Source: Hymenobacter polaris
Lineage (GTDB): Bacteria > Bacteroidota > Bacteroidia > Cytophagales > Hymenobacteraceae
DNA: 64,000 nucleotides
Assembly: GCF_012927305.1 (NCBI RefSeq)
Contig: NZ_JABBGH010000002.1
Coordinates: forward strand, 434,001 to 498,000
Direction: 5' to 3'
Shown here: positions 20,408 to 28,073 of the stretch, piece by piece
How positions within the stretch are numbered: position 1 is the stretch's first letter
Layout: each line of letters starts with the position of its first letter
Translations under genes and position numbers: made by a program
Notes under the pieces: generated by a model
What the model was told of the DNA's origin: nothing
Database searches by the model: none
What the model saw: only the letters and a program-made list of their open reading frames with translations

Positions 20408-20640
20408 TCAATTCAAGCCGCGGTACTGCGGCTCGGTTACAGGCTGCAGCCAGACTGCCGCGCCCTGCCGGGCGTTGGGCACCAGGGCCACGGGCGTCAT
20501 GGCCTGCCCCGGCGTGGCCCCGTGCTAGTGTACCCCCGGCGGGGCTTTGATGACATTGGCGGTTTCAGCATCGCCGCGCCATGCGCAGCTCGCACTGCGT
20601 ACCGACCAGCCGGCAGTAATAATGGAAGAGGCGGGTGGAC
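20408..20640 (-). pseudogene. Dead cupin fragment fused to AraC remnant
   Basis: On the minus strand one frame reads NVIKAPPGVH, a TAG stop, then HGATPGQAMTPVALVP and the ending VTEPQYRGLN. This is the second cupin motif and C-terminus of a protein like 12456-12944, where the same place reads APAGVEHWHG: the TAG sits where the Trp codon (TGG) is expected. The first cupin motif is missing. The piece joins the AraC remnant near 20590-20640, so a deletion seems to have fused the front of a regulator to the back of a cupin. Confidence 0.72.
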
Positions 20641-21211
20641 GTGCGCAGCCGCATGGCCTCGTGCAGCACCAGGTTGAGATAAGCGCCGAGCAGCTCCTGC
20701 TTGAATATATAAGTCGCCTGCTGCTCGACCAGCATCTTAGCAAACAGGTCATTCAGGTACGCGGCCTGCTCGCGGCCGAGCGCGAAGACGCGCGGCGCAG
20801 GATTACTGAGCAGCGCCCACTGCGCCGAATTAACGACCGGACTGCGCGCCTTGAAAAACGCCTCGGTAAAGCGGCAGGCGTAGCCCGCGTGGTGGGTTGC
20901 CGCGCCGGTGGCTAGCCCCGCCCCGGCCGGATTGCCGATGAGCAGGCACGGCCCGTCCCGTCCAGCTTGGTTTGCTGGTCGGCTTGCGGCCAGTAGTACG
21001 GGCTGGTCAGCAGACACACCGTGTAAAAATCGCGGCGGCTGTACGTTGGTACCGCGCCAGCCGTGGTATCAAGCTGGCAAATTCGAAAGCCATTCATGTG
21101 GGGGGTTGCTGGTAAAATGGGTAAGCACCCTACCAGCCGGTCAGTGTCAGCATTCTTGCTAGTCAGGCCCGAGGCCAAGCTGCTCGCCAAGCGGTCAGGT
21201 ACTGGCTGCAC
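20565..21211 (-). pseudogene. Dead AraC-family regulator (sensor domain only)
   Basis: Two overlapping minus-strand frames together match the sensor half of the AraC protein at 18314-19231: YSRRDFYTVCLLTSP in the first frame, then DGPCLLIGNP, YACRFTEAFF and EAMRLRTSTRLFHYY in the second. The frames join at 20953-20962, where the 5-bp unit CCGTC is present twice in a row; removing one copy restores LDGPCLLIGNP. The DNA-binding half is missing, replaced by the cupin fragment. It still has an operator-like site 40 bp upstream. Confidence 0.75.
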
Positions 21212-21250
21212 CGCAAAATTCCTGCTCTCTAGGCTCTACTTGAAAAAAAG

Positions 21251-21279
21251 AATCAAACCATTTACTATAACAATCAAGC
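21251..21279 (-). promoter_or_regulatory. AraC-type operator-like site 3
   Basis: Read on the minus strand: GCTTG, core TTATAGTAAA, then GTTTG 21 bp after the first half-site, followed by ATTCTTTTTTTC. It matches sites 1 and 2 but with one altered half-site (GCTTG) and core changes, in keeping with a relic site. It lies about 40 bp before the dead AraC gene. Confidence 0.5.
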
Positions 21280-21300
21280 AATTGAGAAGCTATGAAGCTA

Positions 21301-21438
21301 TTTAGAAAGTCATGCAAGTGTAGTTGTCTGTCATGCTGAGCTTGCCGAAGCATCTCTACCACGCCGTCTGAGTAAGCGGTAGAGATGCTTCGGCAAGCTC
21401 AGCATGACGGTTTAGGGGATAAGCGCCTACTTTCTAAA
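21301..21438. repeat. Nested inverted repeat, family A
   Basis: Perfect 31-bp arms (21330-21360 and 21378-21408; GTCATGCTGAGCTTGCC...CTCTACC) around a 17-bp loop. Outside them a second pair, TTTAGAAAGT (21301-21310) and its complement (21429-21438), bounds the element. The core recurs at 48912, 50037, 51541, 54814 and 61031. The remaining sequence to 21557 shows nothing else. Confidence 0.9.
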
Positions 21439-21557
21439 CAGCCTCTGAGATAATAAAGTAGTTGACCGAGCACCACTTAGCTTCTCAGTCAGGGGCTAAC
21501 CGGCATCAGCAAAGCAGCCGTTCTGCTTGGCAGAATAGAAACCTGAAACCAGATGCT

Positions 21558-22526
21558 TCACGTCGTCACGACAATTTTGCCGCCGGCCGCGTTGGCTTCT
21601 ATCAGTTGGTGCGCTAGCCCAATTTCGGCCAGTGGGAATACCCGGCCAATGCGCAGCTGCACCCGTCCTGCTTCAACTGATTTGATGAAGTCCTGCATAG
21701 CCGCCGCTGGGGCCGTGACCTGCCCGCTGTCGTAGATAGTCAGGCCCACTGTGGCCGGAATAAACTCCATTGGGGCGAAGTCGGGCAGCGACCAGCTTTC
21801 CGAGAGCATGCCCGTCATGCAGCCCAGCCCGCCGGGCTTGAGGCAGGTCAGGGAATCGCGGAGCGTGGGGGTGCCTACCAGCTCCAGCATTTTGTCTACG
21901 CCCGCCGGGTAAAGCGCCCGCACCTGGTCGTGCACCTGGCCGCCGTCGAGCAGCACGTGCGCCGCGCCGCTGGCCCGGAGCAGTTCGGCTTTGGCGGCCT
22001 GGCGGGTAGTAGCCAGCACCGTCAGGCCGGCTTGTTGGGCCAGCTGCGCCGCCAGCAGCCCCACCGACGAGGTGCCGCCGCGAATCAGGAGCGTTTCGCT
22101 AGCCTGAATTTTCAGCGCTAGGTGCAAGGAGCCGTACACGGTCTGGAACATTTCCGGAATGGCCCCGAGCTGGGCCCAGGGCAGCTGGCTGTGGAAGGGA
22201 TAGAGAATGCGTTTCGGTACCAGTGCGTACTCGGCGTAGCTACCGTCGTAATCGCGGCCCAGTCCGCCCATGAGGGCCGCTACCTGCTGGCCGGGCAGGT
22301 AGTCGCCCGAGGGGTCCGCCACCACTTCCCCCACGCATTCAATGCCCAGCACGCGCGGAAACTGCACGCCGGGCGACAGCCCTTTGCGGGTCATCAGCTC
22401 CGAACGATTCAGTCCGAATGCTCGCACGCGCACCAAGACCTGCCCAACCTGGGGCGTGGGCACGGGACGCTCTTCCAAGTGAAAATCGGTGGCTGCGCCG
22501 GGGCACAACAAAACGGCAGCTTTCAT
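21558..22526 (-). CDS. Zinc-independent alcohol dehydrogenase/quinone oxidoreductase-like protein
   Basis: A 322-residue medium-chain dehydrogenase. The start MKAAVLLCPGAATDFHL at 22526 is chosen; the frame is open upstream but gives only Arg/Pro-rich sequence. Marks are GLNRSELMTRKG, PRVLGIECVGEV and the NADPH-binding LLIRGGTSSVGLLAAQLA. The catalytic zinc ligands of true alcohol dehydrogenases are absent, which fits quinone or enone reductases. It stands alone on the minus strand between an inverted repeat and the broken hydrolase, and could reduce reactive enones or quinones in the same detoxification cluster. Confidence 0.85.
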   Translation of the reverse strand: MKAAVLLCPGAATDFHLEERPVPTPQVGQVLVRVRAFGLNRSELMTRKGLSPGVQFPRVLGIECVGEVVADPSGDYLPGQQVAALMGGLGRDYDGSYAEYALVPKRILYPFHSQLPWAQLGAIPEMFQTVYGSLHLALKIQASETLLIRGGTSSVGLLAAQLAQQAGLTVLATTRQAAKAELLRASGAAHVLLDGGQVHDQVRALYPAGVDKMLELVGTPTLRDSLTCLKPGGLGCMTGMLSESWSLPDFAPMEFIPATVGLTIYDSGQVTAPAAAMQDFIKSVEAGRVQLRIGRVFPLAEIGLAHQLIEANAAGGKIVVTT

Positions 22527-22593
22527 AATTACGAAGAATAAAGCTGGGTCAAAAGCAAATTTGCAAGGCAACAGTGGGCAGGGTCTGCAGTGA

Positions 22594-22704
22594 CTACCCG
22601 CCCAGTAGGCGAGCATAGGTGGCTTTATCGAGGGCCTGCGCCGCCGCGACCGGCGGCCGGCCATTAGCCAGGACAGCGAGGCAACTCAGCAGCAAGGCGT
22701 ACAT
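22594..22704 (-). CDS. Doubtful 36-residue ORF with signal-like start
   Basis: Reads MYALLLSCLAVLANGRPPVA... and stops after 36 residues. The hydrophobic start looks like a signal or lipoprotein leader (LLSC), but nothing follows that resembles a mature protein. It begins 7 bp after the end of the broken hydrolase frame. It may be the remains of a truncated gene, or chance. Confidence 0.2.
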   Translation of the reverse strand: MYALLLSCLAVLANGRPPVAAAQALDKATYARLLGG

Positions 22705-22711
22705 TGGCTTA

Positions 22712-23581
22712 TCACTTGAGAAAGGGCACCATGTCGGCCCATATGGCCGGAAAATTGACCAGGAAGGCCGGGTGCGGCGCGTTAGGAATAATAGCTAGCT
22801 GGCTGCGGCGAATCAGTTGGCTGGTGTGATAGGCGTGCGGGACACTCATGCCCTAGTCGCGGTCGCCGGCCATTACCAGTACCGGGCAGCGGATGGCCCC
22901 AAACATGGTTTTATCGATGGTCAGCAGGGTGTAAAAAGCGCCCGTTTTGGCGAATAGCTCGCCTAGGCGCTGCGGCTCGGGCATCAGCGCCCGCTGCTGC
23001 CGGAAGTAGGCCGTATCCAGAAGCAGGGCGTGCTGCACGTCGAAGTCGAATTGGCGCATGCCGGGGTATAGCTCGCCCGCCCCTAGGGTGATGAGCTTAC
23101 GCACGCGCTCGGGGTGCAGGCTAGCCAGCTTGAAGCCGGTGTGGCCCCCGTCGCTAAAGCCAAAGATGACGGCGCTGTCGCGGGTTACGGCGTTAAGCAC
23201 GGCCAGCACATCGTCCACTTTCTGCTCGAACGTGATGGGCGAATGGCCCAATTCCGACTTGCCGTAGCCGCGGGTCGAAACGGCAATGACCTGGTAGCGC
23301 AACCGCAGGCTGTCGAGCAACTGGTGCAGCTCGTAGGTTGAGCCGAACAGGGCACCGTGCAACACCAGAAAGGGGCGGCCCTGCCCGTACACCTCGTAGT
23401 AGATTTTCGCGTCGCCGGCTTGCACGTAGTGCCCGGCCTGGGGGTTGTTGCCGTACTGGGTTTCGCCGGGGGGCGAGGGCGCAGCTTGCCCAAAGGCTCG
23501 CACGGGCTGAGGCAGCGGGGGCCGCTGCTGGCCGAAGGCCGCCGTGGTCAGTAGCAAAAAAAAGAGGAGTAGCCGGTTCAT
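22712..23581 (-). pseudogene. Exported alpha/beta hydrolase split by a nonsense codon
   Basis: The frame starts MNRLLLFFLLLTTAAFGQ (Sec signal) at 23581 and continues with FLVLHGALFGS (oxyanion region), VSTRGYGKSE, and the nucleophile elbow IFGFSDGGHTG. It reaches VLVMAGDRD with the catalytic Asp and then meets TAG at 22853-22855. The same frame goes on past the stop with GMSVPHAYHTSQLIRRSQL and PNAPHPAFLVNFP, which supplies the catalytic His, ending at 22712. One base change therefore separates the His from the other triad residues. Unless the stop is read through, the product is inactive. The break may be recent, since the rest of the frame is intact. Confidence 0.8.
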
Positions 23582-23666
23582 TGCGCTTGCAGTAACAAGC
23601 TGCAAAGGTCCGGTTCTGGTCAGCTCAGGACCCTTAACCTAGCTTAAGGAATAGCCTTGCGCTGGA

Positions 23667-24281
23667 TTAGGGCTGGCGGCGGTGCGCGCTGGCCTGGTCA
23701 CGGCGAATCTTACTTAAAAACTCCGGGGTAATGCCCAAGTAAGCCGCAATTTGGGTGTTAGGAAGCCGGGCGGCCCAGTGGGGGTATTGCGCAAGGAAAG
23801 CCCGGTAGCGGGCCTCGGCCGGGGTGCTGATACTTTGCAGCAACCGGTCTTGCAGCTGCAGGTACTGGCGCTCGATAAGGATGCGGAAGTTGCGGTCAAA
23901 CTTGTGGAAGCGCACAAACAGGTCGAGCAAGTCGTCGTGGCTGATTTGCAGCACGCTCGTTGACTCCAGCGCTTCAATAAATACCCCACTAGGCTGCTCG
24001 GCATAGAAGCTGGCAAGGTCGCTTAGCCACTCATTTTCAACGGCAAATTGCAGGTTGTGCGCCTTGCCGCCCGTATCGACGGCGTACAGCCGCAGGCAGC
24101 CGGCTACCACGAAGTACACGTGCCGGCATATTTCCCCGGTTTGCAGGAGCAGCTGTCGGCGCTTGATTTGACGCCTCGTACAGTACGCAGCCAGTGCCTC
24201 CGCTTCCTGCGCGTTCAAAGGGAAGTAGCCACGCTGGAAGTAGTGGCTTACTAGCTGCAAAGGGGAAGTGGGCAACTTCAT
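23667..24281 (-). CDS. Crp/Fnr-family transcriptional regulator
   Basis: A 204-residue regulator. The cyclic-nucleotide-binding fold is visible as LLQTGEICRHVYFVVAGCLRLYAVD, followed by SDLASFYAEQPSGVFIEALE. The C-terminal helix-turn-helix is short: RLPNTQIAAYLGITPEFLSKIRRD. There are no Fnr-type cysteines, and the family in Bacteroidota often responds to unknown ligands. It is the last gene before the tRNA and is separated from the broken hydrolase by about 85 bp; it may have controlled it. Confidence 0.87.
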   Translation of the reverse strand: MKLPTSPLQLVSHYFQRGYFPLNAQEAEALAAYCTRRQIKRRQLLLQTGEICRHVYFVVAGCLRLYAVDTGGKAHNLQFAVENEWLSDLASFYAEQPSGVFIEALESTSVLQISHDDLLDLFVRFHKFDRNFRILIERQYLQLQDRLLQSISTPAEARYRAFLAQYPHWAARLPNTQIAAYLGITPEFLSKIRRDQASAHRRQP

Positions 24282-24742
24282 GCTGACAAGCTACCAAGCA
24301 GACTACGTTACCAACTGGCCGTGCTACTTCGCCAGGCGGCTAGGGCCAGCGCAAATTGCGCCTAATTGGAGACAGCGCTATTCTCATTACTGGCTGACCT
24401 CGTACCTATTGGCTGCACCTACTCTGTACCGCTTGCTGACTACCCGCGGCATATTTCCCCATAGACAATGCCAGTTTCACGGGGAAGAACTTAAATGATA
24501 AACGACAACTATGGCTGATAGATGATGAGAAGCCAGCAACTTGTTTAAACCGGCGTTTAAACTAAAAACAGAACAGCCTTGCGGCCAAGTGGCTGAACCT
24601 GAATGAGCGGGAAACGAGGCTCGAACTCGCTTGAAAGAGTTGCTATGAATCCGGCGACAGGATAAAAACCAGTTAACGTCTTGTATGCACCAAAAGCAAA
24701 ACAGCCACTCAGACTTACATCTAAGTGGCTATTAATCAAGGG
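24282..24742. other. Gene-free, lower-GC stretch left of tRNA-Val
   Basis: About 460 bp with no convincing gene. It contains two GTTTAAAC palindromes four bases apart (24543-24550, 24555-24562), which can also pair as one hairpin, and a tRNA-like 3' fragment at 24604-24630. Open frames here run into the tRNA and are not believed. Base composition is lower in GC than its surroundings. Confidence 0.5.
24604..24630 (-). other. tRNA 3'-end-like fragment
   Basis: On the minus strand GCGAG-TTCGAGC-CTCGT has the shape of a T-arm (5-bp stem, 7-base TTCGAGC loop), followed directly by TTCCCGC, as an acceptor 3' strand would be. No 5' half, D-arm or anticodon arm is visible nearby. It could be a remnant of an integration site or chance. 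It lies 113 bp from the intact tRNA-Val, on the same strand. Confidence 0.3.
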
Positions 24743-24817
24743 TGGGAGATACTGGGTTCGAACCAGTGACCCTCTGCTTGTAAGGCAGATGCTCTGAACC
24801 AGCTGAGCTAATCTCCC
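24743..24817 (-). tRNA. tRNA-Val (anticodon TAC)
   Basis: A 75-nt cloverleaf on the minus strand. Acceptor GGGAGAT pairs with ATCTCCC, the D-arm contains AGCTCAGCTGGTT, the anticodon arm TCTGC-CTTACAA-GCAGA gives TAC (valine, GTA codons), and the T-arm is CACTGG-TTCGAA-CCAGT. The CCA end is not encoded. It stands alone, and marks the boundary between the accessory left part and the core-like right part. Confidence 0.95.
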
Positions 24818-24962
24818 AAGGGCTTTTCCCGTTTGGGATTGCAAAGGTGCACGGTTTTTTTGAATTGGCAATGGTAGGGGGGCAAAAAATGCGCGTGGAT
24901 GGCCTTGGTAGCGGTTAAAAAATTAGCAATCAAGCAGAAATTTTTTGTTGGGTGGCGCGGTA

Positions 24963-24977
24963 TGGCACAGCAACTGC
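24963..24977 (+). promoter_or_regulatory. Possible sigma-54 promoter
   Basis: TGGCAC followed by five bases and CTGC matches the -24/-12 pattern TGGCAC-N5-TTGC with one mismatch and the required spacing of GG to GC. AT-rich tracts lie just upstream. It is about 85 bp before the TerB-domain gene at 25060. A short degenerate pattern, so uncertain. Confidence 0.4.
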
Positions 24978-25059
24978 GGGCCGGGCTAGCCGTTTACAAG
25001 GGGCCCGGTCCTGGTTGGGCACCCCATTCCCTTATTTTCTACCACAAAACCCTTTGAAG

Positions 25060-25950
25060 ATGGAAACGCAGCTGTTGCAAAACTATTCCGAAGCCGAAAA
25101 AACTGCTTACCTCGGGGCCCTGGCCGCCCTGGCCACCGCCGACCGCCAGGCCACGGCGCCCGAAGCCGAATTCTTGCAGCGCTTGGCGCAGCAGGCGGGC
25201 CTCTCGGATGATGCTACCCGCCAGGTGCTGGCCGCCGCCGATAGCGCGGATAACCAAACGGTGCAGCGCGACCTTGATGCTCTGAAAGGCAGTGACTTGC
25301 GATACTCGCTTATTACTGACCTCATCAGCTTTGCCCGCGCCGATGGCGCGTACTCCAACGACGAGGAGGCGATGATTGGCAAGATGGCCCAGTACCTGGG
25401 CGTGAACCCCGAGCAGAAGCAGACCCTGGAAACCGTGGTGGACCAGGCTGCCAACGTGCAGCACGACCCCCAGGACCCCGGTAAGCAGGGCTTTCTAGGG
25501 GGGCTGGGCGATAAGCTCAGCAACGTAGGCATTCCGAAGGGCGCGCTGATGGCCGGGCTGCTGGGCGTAGTAGCCCCCATGGTTATCTCGAAAGTGCTGG
25601 GCGGCGGCAGCAATACCAGTAGCTATGGCCAGCCTCAGGAACGCAGCGGTACCCTAGGGGGTATGCTGGGCGGCGCCATGGGCAACCTGGGCGGCGGTGG
25701 CTCGCTGGGCGGTATGCTGGGCGGCTTGCTCGGCGGCGGTATGCTGGGAGGCCTGCTAGGAGGTAACAATAACAACCAACAGGCCGGCCAGCTACCGCAG
25801 CAGGGCAGCATGGGCGGCAGCGGCCTAGGCTCGATTATGTCGGTGCTGGGGGGCCTAGGGGGGCAGCCCAACTCGCAGCCCCGCAGCGCGGGGGGCGGGG
25901 GCCTGTCGGGTAGCCTGGGCGGCTTGCTCGGTGGCCTTTTTGGCCGCTAG
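25060..25950 (+). CDS. TerB-domain protein with Gly-rich C-terminal repeats
   Basis: A 296-residue cytoplasmic protein. The N-terminal half (about residues 1-130) is a helical TerB/DUF533-like domain (EKTAYLGALAALATADRQ, then ITDLISFARADGAYSNDEEAMIG). From about residue 140 it turns to KGALMAGLLGVVAPMVISKVLG, a hydrophobic segment, and then a long tail of GGMLGG and GGLLGG repeats with some Asn/Gln. This layout resembles tail-anchored or self-assembling Gly-rich proteins; TerB domains are linked to tellurite and stress responses and membrane-associated complexes, but this protein's job is unknown. ATG 25060 is preferred over the upstream extension, which is not conserved-looking. It faces ribD across a terminator. 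Confidence 0.8.
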   Translation: METQLLQNYSEAEKTAYLGALAALATADRQATAPEAEFLQRLAQQAGLSDDATRQVLAAADSADNQTVQRDLDALKGSDLRYSLITDLISFARADGAYSNDEEAMIGKMAQYLGVNPEQKQTLETVVDQAANVQHDPQDPGKQGFLGGLGDKLSNVGIPKGALMAGLLGVVAPMVISKVLGGGSNTSSYGQPQERSGTLGGMLGGAMGNLGGGGSLGGMLGGLLGGGMLGGLLGGNNNNQQAGQLPQQGSMGGSGLGSIMSVLGGLGGQPNSQPRSAGGGGLSGSLGGLLGGLFGR

Positions 25951-25970
25951 GCCGCGCGGTTGCTGGCTAC

Positions 25971-26009
25971 AAAAAGCCCGTTGTTCCGGTGAGGAGCAAC
26001 GGGCTTTTT
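25971..26009. terminator. Bidirectional terminator
   Basis: AAAAAGCCCGTTG...CAACGGGCTTTTT forms a strong hairpin with A- and T-tracts on both sides. It lies between the convergent TerB-domain gene and ribD. Confidence 0.9.
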
Positions 26010-26011
26010 GC

Positions 26012-27088
26012 TTAGTGGTTGAGGTAGCGAAACAGGTCGTCGGGTCCTACTTTCTCGTGGCTTTGCCAGCCGCGCAGGCCTAGGCGCGGGGCCGCAATGC
26101 CGCGCTCCAAACGCTTAGGAGACCGGAAAACACGGATTTCATCCCACAAGTTGAGGTGCAGCAGGGCGCCCAGCACCGTGGGGCCGCCCTCCACCAGCAC
26201 CGACTGCACCTGGCGCTGGTGCAGGTCGGCCAGGATGGCGGGCAGCAAATCGGGCGCCGGGGGCTGGCCGGGCGCCGCGAAGGGCAGCGTGACGTAGGTG
26301 AGGTTGGGCTGGCTGGGCCGCTCGCGGTGCGTATACACGATGGTGGGCTGCGAGCGGTCGAGCACGTGGTGGCTGGGGGGCAAACTCAGGTTTTTGTCGA
26401 TGAGCAGGCGCGTGGGCTGCTCGCCGGTCCACTCGCGCACGTTCAGGCGGGGGTTGTCGTGCAGGGCCGTGCGGGTGCCCACCAGGATGCCCGCTTCCTC
26501 GCTGCGCCACTGGTGGGTGAGTAGCTGCGCCTGCGGCCCGCTTATCTGCACCTGCTGGAAGTGGGGCCCCGCCATAAACCCATCGGCCGACTCGGCCCAC
26601 TTGAGCACCAGGTAGGGCCGCTGCTGCTCCATAAACGTGAAGAAGCGGCGGTTTAGCCAGCGGCCCTCGCTGGCTAGCAGCCCGGTGCTAACCCGGATGC
26701 CAGCGGCGCGCAGCTTGCCTAGGCCCTTGCCGGCTACTAAGGGGTTAGGGTCGTCGTTGCACACGATAACCTCGGGCACGCCCTGGGCAATGAGCAGGTC
26801 GGCGCAGGGCGGCGTTTTGCCGTGGTGGGCGCAGGGCTCCAGCGTCACGAACACGCGGCTTTGGCGCAGTAGCTCGGGCTGGAGTACGCTGGCTAGGGCG
26901 TTCACTTCGGCGTGGGGGCCACCGTGGCGCTGGTGGTAGCCTTCGCCAATAATGGTGCCGCCGGGGCCCACCACCACGCAGCCCACCAGCGGGTTGGGTC
27001 GGGTGTGGCCCTGGCCGAGCAAAGCCAGGTCGAGGGCGCGGCGCATAAAGAGCGCATCGTCGGGGGGCGGCGGGGTAGGCGAGGGCAT
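26012..27088 (-). CDS. ribD: Bifunctional riboflavin biosynthesis deaminase/reductase RibD
   Basis: A 358-residue cytoplasmic enzyme of riboflavin synthesis. The N-terminal deaminase domain has the zinc motifs HAEVNAL and EPCAHHGKTPPCADLL. The C-terminal NADPH-dependent reductase domain starts around residue 150 (YLVLKWAESADGFM, then VGTRTALHDNPRLNVR and LVEGGPTVLGALL). Length and domain order match RibD. It is transcribed divergently from prmC with about 100 bp between the starts, a neighbourhood not linked by pathway. Confidence 0.95.
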   Translation of the reverse strand: MPSPTPPPPDDALFMRRALDLALLGQGHTRPNPLVGCVVVGPGGTIIGEGYHQRHGGPHAEVNALASVLQPELLRQSRVFVTLEPCAHHGKTPPCADLLIAQGVPEVIVCNDDPNPLVAGKGLGKLRAAGIRVSTGLLASEGRWLNRRFFTFMEQQRPYLVLKWAESADGFMAGPHFQQVQISGPQAQLLTHQWRSEEAGILVGTRTALHDNPRLNVREWTGEQPTRLLIDKNLSLPPSHHVLDRSQPTIVYTHRERPSQPNLTYVTLPFAAPGQPPAPDLLPAILADLHQRQVQSVLVEGGPTVLGALLHLNLWDEIRVFRSPKRLERGIAAPRLGLRGWQSHEKVGPDDLFRYLNH

Positions 27089-27187
27089 AGGGCAAGCGTG
27101 GGAGTTAGCAGCGTAAAGCTATTGGCGCAGGCGGTTTTTCAAGCAATGCCGGGCCTAGGCCGCTTGCGGCCGCATCTTTGCGCGGCC

Positions 27188-28066
27188 ATGAGCTTGCCCC
27201 CTTCCCTCACCCTGCACGCCCACACCGCCGCCCTGGCCCGCGCCCTGCAGGCCACTTACCCCGAGGCCGAAGCCCAGGCCATTGCCGCGCTGGTGCTGGA
27301 AACCCTGCTGGCCCTGACGCCCCTGCAGCGCCGGCTGCAAGCCAGCGTGCCGGTGCCGCCCGCCGTGGCCGCCCGCCTGCCCGCCATCGAGGCGCGCCTG
27401 CTGGCCCACGAGCCGGTGCAGTACGTGCTGGGCGAGGCGCACTTTGCCGATATGGTGCTGGAAGTGACGCCCGCCACCCTCATCCCGCGCCCCGAAACCG
27501 AGGAGCTGGTGCAGCTTATTGCCCAGGCCAACGCGGGCCGGCCGGCCCTGGCGGTGCTCGACGTAGGCACGGGCAGTGGCTGCCTGGCCCTGGGGCTGGC
27601 CCGCGCCCTCACCCGCCCGGCGCGGGTGCTGGCCGTCGATATTTCGGCGGCGGCGCTGGCCGTGGCCGCCCGCAATGCCGCCCGCTACGCCCCGGCCGTG
27701 GAGCTGCAGGAAGTGGATATTCTGCGCGCCGCACCTGCGGGCCTACCACCCCGCACCCTCGATGTGCTGGCCAGCAACCCGCCCTACGTGCGCGCCAGCG
27801 AGCAGCCCCTGATGCGCACCAACGTGCTGGCCTGGGAGCCCGCCACCGCCCTGTTCGTGCCCGACGACGACCCGCTACTCTTTTACCGCCGGCTGGCCCA
27901 GCTCGCGGCCGAGCTGCTGCGCCCCGGCGGCCAGCTGTGGCTGGAAATAAACGAAGTCCTAGGGCCCGAAACGGCCGCCCTACTAGCCCCCGCGCAGTTT
28001 GCCGACGTGGCCGTGCTGCCCGACTTCTTTGGGCGCCCGCGCTTCGTGCGGGCCCAGCGGCGCTGA
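27188..28066 (+). CDS. prmC: Peptide chain release factor N5-glutamine methyltransferase
   Basis: A 292-residue methyltransferase that modifies the GGQ glutamine of release factors. The N-terminal helical domain (LEAL-like start, TPLQRRLQAS, ARLLAHEPVQYVLGEAHFADM) is followed by the SAM fold: LIPRPETEELV, VLDVGTGSGCLALGLA, and the catalytic motif LASNPPYVRASE. ATG 27188 is preferred since it gives the standard start; the frame is open upstream into the ribD intergenic region. CATCTTTG lies nine bases before the ATG, resembling a Bacteroidota -7 element, which would give a nearly leaderless transcript. Confidence 0.93.
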   Translation: MSLPPSLTLHAHTAALARALQATYPEAEAQAIAALVLETLLALTPLQRRLQASVPVPPAVAARLPAIEARLLAHEPVQYVLGEAHFADMVLEVTPATLIPRPETEELVQLIAQANAGRPALAVLDVGTGSGCLALGLARALTRPARVLAVDISAAALAVAARNAARYAPAVELQEVDILRAAPAGLPPRTLDVLASNPPYVRASEQPLMRTNVLAWEPATALFVPDDDPLLFYRRLAQLAAELLRPGGQLWLEINEVLGPETAALLAPAQFADVAVLPDFFGRPRFVRAQRR

Positions 28067-28073
28067 ACTAATG

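Noticed and set aside
24557-24871. 104-residue minus-strand open frame
   Set aside because: It reads straight through the tRNA-Val and has no protein-like composition; the tRNA explains the sequence.
26912-27187. N-terminal extension of PrmC
   Set aside because: Would overlap ribD heavily, and the family start fits ATG 27188.
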